From NCBI RefSeq assembly GCF_009377345.1, contig NZ_WBSL01000002.1:62001-126000 (forward strand): DNA of 64,000 nt. Reading direction: 5' to 3'. Shown in pieces: positions 25,044 to 36,748 of this stretch. Numbering within the stretch: position 1 is the first letter of the stretch; each line of letters opens with the position of its first letter. The position numbers and the translations under genes were made by a program. Under the pieces are notes generated by a model, which made no database searches, had not been told where the DNA came from, and saw only the letters and a program-made list of their open reading frames with translations. The DNA comes from Deinococcus terrestris (GTDB lineage Bacteria; Deinococcota; Deinococci; Deinococcales; Deinococcaceae).

Positions 25044-26039
25044 ATGAAGCCTGTGTCCAGAACACGCCCAACCATCGACGACATCGCGCAGGCGGCCGGA
25101 GTCAGCAAGGGCACGGTCAGCCGCGTCCTCAACGGTCACGCCACCGTCGCTGCGCCGACCCGGCAGCGGGTCCAGGAGGTGATGGCCCACCTGGGGTACG
25201 TGCCCGACCCGGCGGCCCGGCACCTGAGCTGGCGCACCGGGCGGACGCTGGGACTGTCGTTCGCTTCCGGTGACCCCCTGCTCAGCCCCTACCACGTGCT
25301 GTTCCGGCACGCGCTGGAAGAGCACACCGCCTCGCACGGCGTGCAGCTCGTGAACCTGCGGGCGGACCTGACCCGGCTGGCCCGGCTGCCCAGTGCGGTC
25401 CTCGTCATGCACGCGACCGGGGACGATCCCCGCCTGAGCCTGCTGCGCGAGCGCGGCGTTCCAGCGGTGCTGATCGGGCACCAGCCTGGATTCTTCTGGG
25501 TCGCGCCCGACGACGAGGGCGGGGCGGCGCTGGCGACCGAGCAGCTTCTGCGGGCTGGGCACCGCGACCTGGTCTACCTCGGCGCGGGGGACAGCCAGGT
25601 GGCCCAGGACCGCGAGCGGGGCTTCCGGCGGGCGGCGCAAGCGGCGGGCGCCCGCGCCCACGTCATCGAGGCGGACTTCACTGTGCTGGGGGGCTACCGG
25701 GCCACCCGCCGGGCCTGGGAGGGAGGCCTGCGCCCGACCGGGCTGTTCGCCCAGAGCGACGAAAGTGCCGCCGGTGCCATCGCTGCCCTGGAGGACCTGG
25801 GGCTGCGGGTGCCGGGGGACGTGTCGGTCGTGGGCTTCGACGGCCTGCCCGAATTGCCACTGCCCATCCGCCTCACCACCGTCGCGCAGGACATCGGGCG
25901 CATCGCCCGCACCGCGCTCTCCCTCGTGCAGGAGGCCACCTCGGGGCGCCCCCCCCGTGGCGAAGTCGTTCCCGTTCACCTCGTGCCCGGCGCGACGGTC
26001 GCTCCCGCCCCCGCGCCCCCCCCCGGAGGAACCCCATGA
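25044..26039 (+). CDS. LacI family transcriptional repressor
   Basis: 331 residues. The N-terminal helix-turn-helix is DIAQAAGVSKGTVSRVLNG with hinge-region residues near 50-60. The C-terminal periplasmic-binding-like effector domain has FAQSDESAAGAIAALEDLGL and VSVVGFDGLPE, family landmarks. It should repress its own operon through the two operators upstream and release on binding a sugar, probably a maltodextrin-like ligand judging from the downstream genes. Its stop overlaps the next start as ATGA, so the two are translationally coupled. Confidence 0.93.
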   Translation: MKPVSRTRPTIDDIAQAAGVSKGTVSRVLNGHATVAAPTRQRVQEVMAHLGYVPDPAARHLSWRTGRTLGLSFASGDPLLSPYHVLFRHALEEHTASHGVQLVNLRADLTRLARLPSAVLVMHATGDDPRLSLLRERGVPAVLIGHQPGFFWVAPDDEGGAALATEQLLRAGHRDLVYLGAGDSQVAQDRERGFRRAAQAAGARAHVIEADFTVLGGYRATRRAWEGGLRPTGLFAQSDESAAGAIAALEDLGLRVPGDVSVVGFDGLPELPLPIRLTTVAQDIGRIARTALSLVQEATSGRPPRGEVVPVHLVPGATVAPAPAPPPGGTP

Positions 26040-27274
26040 ACCGAGCCCTTTGCCTGACCCTCGGCCTCGCCCTGCTCGCCTCCACGGCCGCCGCGCAGAC
26101 CGCGACCCGTACCATCAAGATCAACGGCTACGGCGGCACCGATCAGGCGCTCGTCAACGACCTGATCAACCGCTTCGTGCGCCCCGTGATGGCCCGCGAG
26201 GGGGTCACGGTGACCTACCAGCCGCTGCAGGGCGACTACAACCAGCAGCTCAGCACCCTGCTCGCCGCTGGAACCGCCGGGGACGTGATGTACCTCCCCG
26301 CCGAGACGCTTGACGGCTTCGTGGCGACCCGCAAGATCCTGGCGCTCAACGGGGTGGTGAACACCAGCCCCTTTATCAAGAGCCTGAACACGGCCTTTAC
26401 GCGCAATGGGCGCCTGTACGCCGTCGCCAAGGACTTCAACACCCTGACGATGGTGTACAACCGCGATCTGTTCGACGAGGCGAAGGTCGCCTATCCCAAC
26501 AACAATGACACCTGGACCAGCCTGGCGACCAAGCTGCGGCAGGTCAAGCAGCGGCTGGGCAACGACTATTACGGGACCTGCCTGCCGCCCAACTTCGACC
26601 GCTTCGGGGCCTTCGCCTACGCGACCGGCTGGCAGCAGTTTGGGAGCAATGGCCGGACCAACCTCGCCGACCCGCGCTTCGCGGAAGCCTTTAACTGGTA
26701 CACCGGACTGGCGCGGGACAAGGTCGGCGTGACCCCCAGCGAACTCTCGGCGGGCTGGGGCGGCGACTGCCTGAAGTCCGGCAAGGTCGCGGTCGTTTTC
26801 GAGGGCGGCTGGATCGTGAACTTCCTGCGCGACACCGCCCCCAACCTGCGCTACGGCACCGCGCTGATGCCCAAGAACAACAAGACCGGCCAGCGCGGCA
26901 ACCTGCTGTACACCGTGGGCTGGGCGATCAACGCCGGGACCAAGAACCGGGCCGCCGCCGTCAAGGTCCTGAACCTGCTGACGAGTGCCCAGGCCCAGCA
27001 GTACGTGCTGGAGCAGGGCCTGGCGATTCCCAGCCGCTCCTCGCTGACTAACAACGCCTATTTCAAGAAGACCGATCCCGGCGCCCAGAATGCCCGCCTC
27101 GTCTTTGCCGGGGCCGACGACGGCAACGTCCGCGCCTTTACCTTCGGGCCGCAGGGACCCGACTGGGCCAAGCCCATCAACGAGGCCCTCGCCGCCGTCC
27201 TGAGCGGGCAGCGCAGCGCCGCCGACGCGCTGAAAAAGGCGCAGGCGGACATGACCACCTTCCAGCGCCGCTAG
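26036..27274 (+). CDS. Carbohydrate ABC transporter substrate-binding protein
   Basis: 412 residues with signal peptide (MNRALCLTLGLALLASTAAA, cleavage after AQ near residue 21). The mature protein follows the family-1 (MalE-like) solute-binding plan: YQPLQGDYNQQLSTLLAAG, then VYNRDLFDEA near residue 140, WGGDCLKSGKVAVVFEGGW near residue 240 and WAINAGTKNRAAAVKVL near residue 300. It captures the sugar in the periplasm and delivers it to the two downstream permeases. No lipobox is seen. GGAGG lies 8 nt before the ATG. Confidence 0.9.
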   Translation: MNRALCLTLGLALLASTAAAQTATRTIKINGYGGTDQALVNDLINRFVRPVMAREGVTVTYQPLQGDYNQQLSTLLAAGTAGDVMYLPAETLDGFVATRKILALNGVVNTSPFIKSLNTAFTRNGRLYAVAKDFNTLTMVYNRDLFDEAKVAYPNNNDTWTSLATKLRQVKQRLGNDYYGTCLPPNFDRFGAFAYATGWQQFGSNGRTNLADPRFAEAFNWYTGLARDKVGVTPSELSAGWGGDCLKSGKVAVVFEGGWIVNFLRDTAPNLRYGTALMPKNNKTGQRGNLLYTVGWAINAGTKNRAAAVKVLNLLTSAQAQQYVLEQGLAIPSRSSLTNNAYFKKTDPGAQNARLVFAGADDGNVRAFTFGPQGPDWAKPINEALAAVLSGQRSAADALKKAQADMTTFQRR

Positions 27275-27349
27275 AGGCTCTCAGGGGAGCCGGGCCACTC
27301 TAAACAGGGGCGCCCGGCTTTCCCGGACCCCCCGGAAGGAGGCGTGCCC

Positions 27350-28447
<1,098 letters not shown>

Positions 28448-28475
28448 TGAACACCGCAACGGTCAGGAGGCGACC

Positions 28476-30008
<1,533 letters not shown>

Positions 30009-30053
30009 GGCTTCCTCCCTCTCATTTCCCGCTCCCACCCCTGAAAGAGGCCC

Positions 30054-31949
30054 ATGCTGAGCACCCGCACCGTCCTGAAGGACAACGACCTGTACCTCGT
30101 CGGCGACCAGCAGCATCAGGTCGCCCAGGGCGAGAGTGGCCTCTACCGCCGCGACACCCGCTTTCTGTGCCGCTACGAGTGGCGGCTCGGCGGCGAGCGC
30201 CCGCAGCCCCTGGTGCAGCATGAGCGCTGGCCCTTCTGGCTGCACGAGCAGTCGGCCAACGCGGACGTGGGCTACACCATGCACGTCGGGATCACCCGCG
30301 ACCTGACCCTCACCGGGACCGAGGTGCGCGACCGCCTGCGGATCACCCTGTACCAGCCGGGCACCCATCGCCTGAGCCTGCGCCTGGGTGCCGATTTCGC
30401 CGACATGTTCGAGGTACGCGGCTGGCCGGGCGGTGTCGGCCCCCGTGAGGTCGGAACCCGCCCGGTGCCGGGAGGGGTCGAGTTCGCCTATACCGCCGGG
30501 GACGGCCTGCGCTGCCGCGCCTTGGTGCAGGCGACTCCCGAACCCACCTGGGACGGCGAGGCGCTGAACTGGGAGCTGGATCAGGACACCGACGTGCAGG
30601 TCAGCGTCTTTCTTCTCCAGGGGGACGAGGTGCCCACGGCAGGGGACCCGGACGCCCTGGCCCGCGAGTACGCCGCCCTGCCCGTGCCCCTGACCCTGCC
30701 CGATCCCCGCGACCAGCGGGTGCTGGAGCGCAGCGTGCAGGACCTGCGCAGCCTGAGCTTTCAGACGGAGGCGGGTCCCTTTCCGGCGGCGGGTCTGCCC
30801 TGGTTCGTGGCTCCCTTCGGGCGCGACAGCCTGATCATCGCCCTGCTGACCCACCGGCACCTCCCCGACCTCGCCGTGACGGTCGCCCGGTACCTCGCGG
30901 CCCGGCAGGGCACCAACCTTGATCCCGTCACCCTGGAGCAGCCCGGCAAGATCCTGCACGAGGAACGGACCGGCGAACTCACCCGGCTGGGCCGCACCCC
31001 GCACCGCCCCTACTACGCGACCGCCGACGCCACGCCCCTCTTCGTGTGGCTGGTGGGCGAACTCAGCCGGGAGCGCCCCGAACTCGCGGCCGAGCTGCGC
31101 CCCCACTGGGAGGCGGCCCTGACCTGGCTGACCACCTTCGGCGACCCCGACGGGGACGGCCTGATCGAGTACACCCCCGACCCCGGCGGCATCACCAACG
31201 CGGTCTGGAAAGACAGCGGCGACTCCACCTTCACTGAGGACGGGGAGGATGTCAGCGGCCACGTCGCGGTGATCGAGGTGCAGGGCTACGCCTACGCCGC
31301 CTTCCTCGCCGCCGCCCGGATGTACCGGGACCTGGGCGAGTCCGGGCGTGCCCTGGAGTGGGAAGCCCGCGCCGCCACCCTGCAAGACACCTTTCAGCGG
31401 GCCTTCTGGTGGCCCGAGCGCGGCTATTACGTCCACGGCCTGAATGGGGACAAGCGGCCCCTGCGGGTCCTCGTCTCCAACCCGGCCCACACGCTCTGGA
31501 CCGGCATCATCCCGCCCGAGTTCGCGCCGACAGTCGCCCGCACCGCGCTGGGCGAGGAGCTGTGGAGCGGCTGGGGGATTCGCACTCTGGGGGTGCGCGA
31601 GCCGCGCTACAACCCGGTCTCGTACCACAATGGCAGCGTGTGGCCGCACGACACCGCCGCCGCCGCCCTAGGTTTCGAGCGCTACGGCCTGCACGCGGAG
31701 GCGGCCCAGATCGCCCGCGCCCTGTTCGACGTGGCCCGCTGGGCACCGGACCACCGCCTCAGCGAGCTACTGGCGGGCTTTCCCCGTGACGGTGGCCCGC
31801 CGGTGCCCTACCCGGCCGCCTGCCACCCCCAGGGGTGGGACGCCGCAATTCCGCTCGCGCTCGCGCACCTGCTGCCGGGAAGCACCGGGAAAGAGGCTGT
31901 GCAGGGAAGCAGGCAGGAGCAACCCGAGTTCCACGAATGGCGTAAATAG
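30054..31949 (+). CDS. Glycogen-debranching-type amylo-alpha-1,6-glucosidase
   Basis: 631 residues. An N-terminal GDE_N_bis-like domain (LVGDQQHQVAQGESGLYRRD, FADMFEVRGWPG) precedes an (alpha/alpha)6 glycosidase domain with PWFVAPFGRDSLI near residues 248-260, WKDSGDS near residue 385, NPVSYHNGSVWPHDTA near residue 520 and a final GWDAAIPLALAHLL. No signal peptide is present, so it should act in the cytoplasm on the imported branched oligosaccharide, completing the operon. GAAAGAGG precedes the start. Confidence 0.88.
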   Translation: MLSTRTVLKDNDLYLVGDQQHQVAQGESGLYRRDTRFLCRYEWRLGGERPQPLVQHERWPFWLHEQSANADVGYTMHVGITRDLTLTGTEVRDRLRITLYQPGTHRLSLRLGADFADMFEVRGWPGGVGPREVGTRPVPGGVEFAYTAGDGLRCRALVQATPEPTWDGEALNWELDQDTDVQVSVFLLQGDEVPTAGDPDALAREYAALPVPLTLPDPRDQRVLERSVQDLRSLSFQTEAGPFPAAGLPWFVAPFGRDSLIIALLTHRHLPDLAVTVARYLAARQGTNLDPVTLEQPGKILHEERTGELTRLGRTPHRPYYATADATPLFVWLVGELSRERPELAAELRPHWEAALTWLTTFGDPDGDGLIEYTPDPGGITNAVWKDSGDSTFTEDGEDVSGHVAVIEVQGYAYAAFLAAARMYRDLGESGRALEWEARAATLQDTFQRAFWWPERGYYVHGLNGDKRPLRVLVSNPAHTLWTGIIPPEFAPTVARTALGEELWSGWGIRTLGVREPRYNPVSYHNGSVWPHDTAAAALGFERYGLHAEAAQIARALFDVARWAPDHRLSELLAGFPRDGGPPVPYPAACHPQGWDAAIPLALAHLLPGSTGKEAVQGSRQEQPEFHEWRK

Positions 31950-32310
31950 GTCGGGGGGCCGGGGGGTTCACGTAACACAGGGAGGCTGGATGCCCCCCGT
32001 TCCTACAGGACCTCGGGGCTTGTGGGACGGGATGGACCCCACCGCAGCACGAGGAGCCGCGAGAGGCAGGTGGCCTCCTTGGGGTGGGAGGCGGGTGTTG
32101 GCCTCCCTGAAGCGAAATGAAACCCGGCTGTCCCAGGAAGGTCGAGTCATTGGCCGCCGATTCTTCGCCCAGCCGCGCCGCTTCCAGTCCTCCGCGCCGT
32201 CCTCCTCCCTGTGATCGAGATTGACTGTTCCTCCCTATAGTTCACCTGATTTTGGAGGGGGGGGGTCATAGGCGGCCGCTGTGGGGACCGCAGGGGGCAT
32301 CACAGGCAGA
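31950..32310. other. Non-coding stretch after the sugar operon
   Basis: No gene, no clear terminator and no tRNA seen. It contains a 9-10 base G run near 32256-32265. Codon structure of the open frames here is not gene-like. Confidence 0.4.
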
Positions 32311-32312
32311 CA

Positions 32313-32342
32313 AAAAAAGCTCACCCAGACGTACTGGGTGAA
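32313..32342 (-). terminator. Terminator downstream of the tRNA-Thr fragment
   Basis: On the minus strand TCACCCAG and CTGGGTGA form a perfect 8-bp stem with a 5-nt loop, followed by a G-C and seven Ts. It sits 8 nt after the CCA end, the normal place for a tRNA terminator. Confidence 0.85.
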
Positions 32343-32349
32343 CCTGTTT

Positions 32350-32400
32350 GGAGCCAGAGGTCGGATTTGAACCGACGATCTACTGATTACGAATAGGTCT
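32350..32400 (-). repeat. 3' fragment of a tRNA-Thr(CGU) gene, probable attachment-site scar
   Basis: Read on the minus strand, the anticodon loop TTCGTAA, the 3' half of the anticodon stem, the T arm (GTCGG TTCAAAT CCGAC), the acceptor 3' strand CTCTGGC, a discriminator base and CCA are all present. The 5' half is missing: no GCCAGAG acceptor strand or D arm exists upstream, and the 5' anticodon stem no longer pairs. Such half-tRNAs mark one end of elements that integrate into the 3' end of a tRNA gene. The intact tRNA should lie at the other (higher-coordinate) end; I do not find it in the window. Confidence 0.8.
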
Positions 32401-32575
32401 CGGCCATTTCCGCCCTTTTCCGCTCCCTTCCAAGAACGCCCACCAGAGCGTGTTTTCCACCGGCAGTGTACCGCCAATGACCGCCCCTTTCCAGAGATTT
32501 CCACCCCAACTGTGGCAAAACTGTGGCACTTTGGGGCAGGGTGAGGCCCCCGGGAGGAGGCTGGAACGCAGTCCC

Positions 32576-32998
32576 TCAGGCCCCTTCCCAGGGGTTGACG
32601 ACCCGAACCTGCGCGGCTTCAAAGTCGGTCACGTTGCGGGTTACGACGGTCAAGCCATGGGTCAAGGCCGTCGCCGCGATCAGCGAGTCCGCGTAGCCCA
32701 GCGGCTTACCCGCCGAGATCGCCTGCGCCGTCATGGCCGCCCACATGCGGGCCACCGCCCGGTCAATGGGCAGGATGCGGCCCGTGAACTGCACCTCCAC
32801 GCCACTCAGGAACTCGCGCAGGGCCGCCCCCCGCCGGGTGTCTCCCAGGCGCAGGATGCCCTGCTCGAGTTCCGCTAGGGTGATGACACTGAGGTAGGTT
32901 TCCCCGACGCGGTGCGCTCGCAGCCAGGCCCGGACGCGCTCATCGGGTTGAGGCCGGCTGCGCTCTCTGACGACGTTGGTGTCGAGCAAGTACATCAT
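32576..32998 (-). CDS. vapC: PIN-domain toxin (VapC family)
   Basis: 140 residues. The PIN acidic residues are in MYLLDTNVVRE (Asp near 6), ITLAELEQGIL (Glu near 43), GYADSLIAATAL (Asp near 102) and VTRNVTDFEAA (Asp near 123), the metal site of VapC RNases. Its ATG overlaps the stop of the antitoxin gene as ATGA, the usual coupling in toxin-antitoxin modules. The target RNA cannot be read from sequence. Confidence 0.9.
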   Translation of the reverse strand: MMYLLDTNVVRERSRPQPDERVRAWLRAHRVGETYLSVITLAELEQGILRLGDTRRGAALREFLSGVEVQFTGRILPIDRAVARMWAAMTAQAISAGKPLGYADSLIAATALTHGLTVVTRNVTDFEAAQVRVVNPWEGA

Positions 32999-33240
32999 TC
33001 GAGCGTGACGGCAGGAACGGGTGTGCGGTCACGCTCGAAGACGAGTTCTTCCGGTGCGCCCGCCAGCGCGTCGTCCAGGGTCGTCTCGGCCTGGGTCAGG
33101 CGCACGAACTCCTGATAGGGAACCACCACGACGGCCTTCTGTCCGCGCCGGGTGACCGTTTGCGGCCCTTCTTTCAGCGCCGCATCCACCAGCTCACTGA
33201 AGCGGGCCTTGGCATCTTGCAATTTCCAGGCTTCTTTCAT
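32995..33240 (-). CDS. Phd/YefM family antitoxin
   Basis: 81 residues: KLQDAKARFSELVDAALKEG then PQTVTRRGQKAVVVVPYQEF is the Phd/YefM DNA-binding fold. The C-terminal tail would wrap the PIN toxin. Phd-type antitoxins paired with PIN toxins are common. GGAGG lies just before the ATG, and a tandem repeat upstream is a likely autoregulatory site. Confidence 0.9.
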   Translation of the reverse strand: MKEAWKLQDAKARFSELVDAALKEGPQTVTRRGQKAVVVVPYQEFVRLTQAETTLDDALAGAPEELVFERDRTPVPAVTLE

Positions 33241-33250
33241 GGTCGCCCTC

Positions 33251-33282
33251 CTGACCAGTACTGACCAGTCGAGCTGATTCTA
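33251..33282 (-). promoter_or_regulatory. Promoter and tandem repeat upstream of the antitoxin gene
   Basis: On the plus strand CTGACCAGTA is followed directly by CTGACCAGTC, a 10-bp direct repeat one helical turn apart. On the minus strand TAGAAT (33277-33282) is a good -10 box just upstream, so the repeats cover the start of transcription, as expected of an operator for the toxin-antitoxin complex. Confidence 0.55.
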
Positions 33283-33378
33283 AGACCTGCCTGCTGCACG
33301 GTGGGTCGTTCCACCATAACGACGCCTTGGGTAGCGCGAGTTCTATGGAAGGGCTGCGGTGCCAGAAGCTCACTGTTC

Positions 33379-36300
33379 CTACCTCACGCCTACGCTCTGC
33401 CAGTTCAGCAGCAGCTCGCGCGCCGCCCCGAGCTCTGTGGCGCCACCAGCGCTCAGCAACTGGTTGAAGCTCTCCTCTGTCAGGCGCTCACGCGCGAGCG
33501 CCTGCTCCCGGTCAAGACCCTCCCGGAAATAGGGTGGGACCGGCACGGCGTGCTCCTGTCGGAAGGCGGCGGTGGCGCCCCAGACGCGGGCGGCGACGTC
33601 AGGCCCCCCGAGGCGGCTGACGGTCGCTGCCGCCCCCTCCAAGCCGACCAGCAGCGCGATGTAATGCGAGGTTAGAGACAGCATCTGCCGGAAGTGCTCC
33701 AGGGCTGTGGGGAAATGTCCCTGCGCATGGGCCACCCGCGTCAGCCCGTGATGGGCGTTCATCATGGTGGCCGTGTCATCCTCGCCCTGCGCTGTGTCCA
33801 GGGCCTGCTGAAAGTGAAGCTGGGCCTCCGGCCACGCCTCCTGACCCAGGAGAACGTCTCCCTGGCCTGGGCGCAGCAGGTCCATCTTCTGCCCCACCGA
33901 GCCGCGCTCCAGCAGCTGGGCACTTCGTGACAGCCACTTCTGGGCCTCGTCGAGCCTGCCCTGTGCCCTGGCCTGGGACGGCCCGCACTTCCACAGGGCC
34001 GCGATCCCCAGCATCAGGTAGGCGAAGCCGAGATCGTGCTGCCGGTTCAGCCTCAGAAATAGGGCCTCCGTCCGCAGGCAAGCCCGCTCGGCCGACGCGT
34101 AGTCCCCCAGGGTAAGCAGCGCCTCTGCCTGTAAGAGGGAGGCTCCCCCCTCCAGACTGTCGAACCCGTGAGCCCCCGCGAGGGCCACCCCCCGTTCCAG
34201 GTGTGACCGGACGGCAGGGAGGTCATGGAGGTGATTGGCGACCGCACCGAGGTTGACGAGCGCGGCGGCCTGACCATAGGGAAAGTCGGCGTCCGCGGCC
34301 ACCCGCTCGGCTTCGTGCAGGTGCTCGCGGGCGGCGCTGAAGTCGCCCCCATAGGCGCAGAGCAGGCCCCGTCCACTCAGGGCCTGCGAGAGACACGCCC
34401 CGTCTCCCGCCTGCCGCGCCAGCGTGATGGCCTGGTCCAGGGCATGGGTCAGCTCGGGGCCGGGTTGCCCCAGGTTGAGTTGCAACTGGGCGCGGGTCAG
34501 CCAGCCCCAGCGTGTGCTGGGGCTGGCAGGATCGCTGGCCCCCTCCAGCAACCGGTCCAGCCTCTCTATGCCGTCCCGCATCAGGCCACGGTTGATCCAC
34601 TCTCCCGACTGAAAGCGGGTCAGGTCGAGGGCCTGCTCGGCACGGCCGTGACGCTCGGCATAACCCAGGGCCGCCTGGAGGTTCGCGTACTCCTCGCGGC
34701 CCCACCCGGCAGACCGTTCCTGACCGCCGGGGCGGCCGCCCCCGTAAAAGTCCGTCCAGGCGTCCAGTGCCCGGCCCGTGAAGTGCGCGGCGTGGGCACG
34801 TTCGGCCGCAGCCTCCCGCTCCACGTCCGCCGCGAGCCTCTGCCGGAGGAAGTGCCTCAGCAGCGGGTGCAGGGCGTAGCGCCCGTCTCCCGACACCCGC
34901 AGGAAGGCGGCGTCCACCAGCGCCAGCAGGGGGCGCAGCGTGGCCCCGGCGACCGCCGCCGCGTCGAGCCGGGTCAGGCCCCCCGCGAAGACGCTCAAGG
35001 CGCTCGCCAGCCGCTGCTGCTCGCCGGACAGCCTGGCCCAGGACTGCTCAAAGACGGTCCTCAGGCCTCGGCGCGCTTTTCCCTCTCCCGCCTCCAGCAG
35101 TTCGGGGCCCAGGGCCAGCTCCGCCGCGATCTGTGCGGGGGGAAGCGACCGCACCCACGCCGCCGCGAGTTCGATGCCCAGCGGTGAGCCTTCCAGCCGA
35201 TCGCAGATTTCGGCGATGACCGGAAGGGTGTCTGGCGTGGGCCGGAAGCGGGCATTGGCCCGCCGCGCCCGGCTCACGAACAGTTGCGCCGCCTCCGAGT
35301 CGGGGCCAGCGTGGGCCAGGCCACCCACCGGATAGAGGGTCTCCTGAGGCAGTCCCAGCCGCTCCCTGGACGTGACGAGCAGCTGCAACCCTGGACAGGC
35401 GTCCAGCAGCCCGGCCAGCGGTGCCCCCGCCTCTAGGACCTGCTCAAAATTGTCGAGAATCAGCAGCAGCGGCCGAGTCCCGATGCCTTCTTTGAGCAGG
35501 TCCAGCGTGCCCTGCGCGAGCGAGGGCTTCAGGCCCAGGGCCAGGGCGACGGCCCCCGGCACGAGGTCCGGTGTGGCGACCGTCTCCAGGGTGACGTAAA
35601 CGGGGGGCGGCCCTGGGCGCCCCCGGGCGAGTTCCAGGGCCAGCCGGGTCTTGCCGGTTCCACCCGGTCCCAGCAGGGTCAGCAGCCGGGTGTCCGGGTC
35701 GTCCAGCAGGGCGTGCAGTTCGCGCAGTTCCTCCTGCCGCCCCACGAAGCTGGTCGGCGGAAGGGGCAGCGCCCCCGGAGGGGAGGGGACCGGGGCCAGG
35801 GCCGCAGGCCGCGACGTGACCTCCAGCGGCACCTCCAGTTCCCGGGCCTCCTGCCGCAGCGGGCCAGCCAGTTCGTCTCCGGTCAGGGCTGCGAGCGCGT
35901 AGAGGGCCTGCAGCTCCTCGGCGTCGAGGGGCCTGGCACCGGGCAGACGCCACGCCTGCCGGAGCAGGGCCGAGACCTCATCCGACTTCCCCTGCCCGTG
36001 CCGTTCAGCCGCCTGGCGGATCAGATGGGTGCGCACCTGTCCGGCCAGGTGCTCGCGCATGGTCAGCCCCCAGTCTTCCAGTTCGGCACTCCAGTCCAGC
36101 CGGAGGCCCTCCAGGAAAGCCCCCTGGTAGAGCATGGGCACCTGCTCTGGGGCCGACCGGAAGGCGTGAAGCAGTTCCGAGACGTCTGAGGGGATGCCCA
36201 GGTGAAGCTGTCCGCCCTCCTCCCGAATTGCTTCTGGCCACGCCGCCCGAATCTGCGAGAGCGCAAAGCGCAGGTTGCCCGCTGGATCCGAGACGTCCGG

Positions 36301-36432
36301 CCAGAACAGCTCCCGCAGGTGCGCCCGGCTGCCCCCGCCCTCGGCCGCGAGGTAGGCGAGCAGGAGCAGACTCTTGGGGCGCGAGAAGGTTGTTCCTTCC
36401 AGAGCTGGCCCGCCGAAGGTTTTCAGGCGCAT
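33379..36432 (-). CDS. SARP/AfsR-like regulator with NB-ARC ATPase and TPR domains
   Basis: 1017 residues. Residues 1-95 form a winged-helix of the OmpR/SARP type (RLKTFGGPALEG, HLRELFWPDVSDPAGNLRFA), followed by a BTAD-like helical region to about 210. An NTPase domain starts at TSFVGRQEELRELHALL with Walker A GPGGTGKTRL and Walker B PLLLILDNFEQV. From about residue 560 the protein is helical with TPR-like repeats. Such proteins integrate a signal through the TPRs and NTPase to activate nearby promoters. The gene is divergent from a small exported-protein operon, its most likely target. Confidence 0.88.
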   Translation of the reverse strand: MRLKTFGGPALEGTTFSRPKSLLLLAYLAAEGGGSRAHLRELFWPDVSDPAGNLRFALSQIRAAWPEAIREEGGQLHLGIPSDVSELLHAFRSAPEQVPMLYQGAFLEGLRLDWSAELEDWGLTMREHLAGQVRTHLIRQAAERHGQGKSDEVSALLRQAWRLPGARPLDAEELQALYALAALTGDELAGPLRQEARELEVPLEVTSRPAALAPVPSPPGALPLPPTSFVGRQEELRELHALLDDPDTRLLTLLGPGGTGKTRLALELARGRPGPPPVYVTLETVATPDLVPGAVALALGLKPSLAQGTLDLLKEGIGTRPLLLILDNFEQVLEAGAPLAGLLDACPGLQLLVTSRERLGLPQETLYPVGGLAHAGPDSEAAQLFVSRARRANARFRPTPDTLPVIAEICDRLEGSPLGIELAAAWVRSLPPAQIAAELALGPELLEAGEGKARRGLRTVFEQSWARLSGEQQRLASALSVFAGGLTRLDAAAVAGATLRPLLALVDAAFLRVSGDGRYALHPLLRHFLRQRLAADVEREAAAERAHAAHFTGRALDAWTDFYGGGRPGGQERSAGWGREEYANLQAALGYAERHGRAEQALDLTRFQSGEWINRGLMRDGIERLDRLLEGASDPASPSTRWGWLTRAQLQLNLGQPGPELTHALDQAITLARQAGDGACLSQALSGRGLLCAYGGDFSAAREHLHEAERVAADADFPYGQAAALVNLGAVANHLHDLPAVRSHLERGVALAGAHGFDSLEGGASLLQAEALLTLGDYASAERACLRTEALFLRLNRQHDLGFAYLMLGIAALWKCGPSQARAQGRLDEAQKWLSRSAQLLERGSVGQKMDLLRPGQGDVLLGQEAWPEAQLHFQQALDTAQGEDDTATMMNAHHGLTRVAHAQGHFPTALEHFRQMLSLTSHYIALLVGLEGAAATVSRLGGPDVAARVWGATAAFRQEHAVPVPPYFREGLDREQALARERLTEESFNQLLSAGGATELGAARELLLNWQSVGVR

Positions 36433-36440
36433 ATGTCGGC

Positions 36441-36446
36441 AGTGTA
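36441..36446 (-). promoter_or_regulatory. -10 box of the SARP-like regulator gene
   Basis: TACACT on the minus strand, 8 nt before the ATG at 36432. Confidence 0.55.
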
Positions 36447-36487
36447 AGCGGCTTCAGGGAGCCGCCTGCACGCAGTTGACGCCCGCC

Positions 36488-36526
36488 GCTCACGCCCCGC
36501 TCACGCCGTCCGGGGCAGGCTCACGC
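36488..36526 (+). promoter_or_regulatory. Direct repeats, candidate SARP binding site
   Basis: GCTCACGC occurs at 36488, 36499 and 36519. The first two are exactly 11 bp apart, the spacing of the heptameric direct repeats that SARP regulators bind in actinobacteria; the third is 20 bp further on. The site lies between the SARP-like gene and the divergent operon. Confidence 0.45.
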
Positions 36527-36568
36527 ACAGGGGGCATCGGGACCTTGCCCCACCCCTCGGAGGAATCC

Positions 36569-36748
36569 ATGAACAAGCGGTTGCTTACTGCACTGCACGT
36601 CCTGTATCGCTTTTCAACCGCGCAGGGTCAGCCTATGAAGCTCCAGGGCTGCATGAGCGAGTGGCTGTTCAACGTCCTCGACCGCCTGCGGAGTGACAGC
36701 GTGGCCTGGAACGGAACAAGAAGCCTCCTTCGCCGGAGATATTCATGA
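36569..36748 (+). CDS. Small protein of 59 residues, coupled to the next gene
   Basis: Starts at ATG with a strong CGGAGGAA ribosome site 5 nt upstream. The product is basic (MNKRLLTALHVLYRFSTAQG, ending SLLRRRYS) with no recognised domain. Its stop overlaps the next start as ATGA, which supports real translation. It may be an intact small protein or the stump of a longer gene; the Met-Asn-Lys-Arg-Leu-Leu start resembles a signal peptide that is then lost. Confidence 0.5.
   Translation: MNKRLLTALHVLYRFSTAQGQPMKLQGCMSEWLFNVLDRLRSDSVAWNGTRSLLRRRYS

Noticed and set aside
32235..32622. Two small minus-strand frames crossing the tRNA fragment
   Set aside because: They only read through the tRNA 3' half and its flanks; no start signals.
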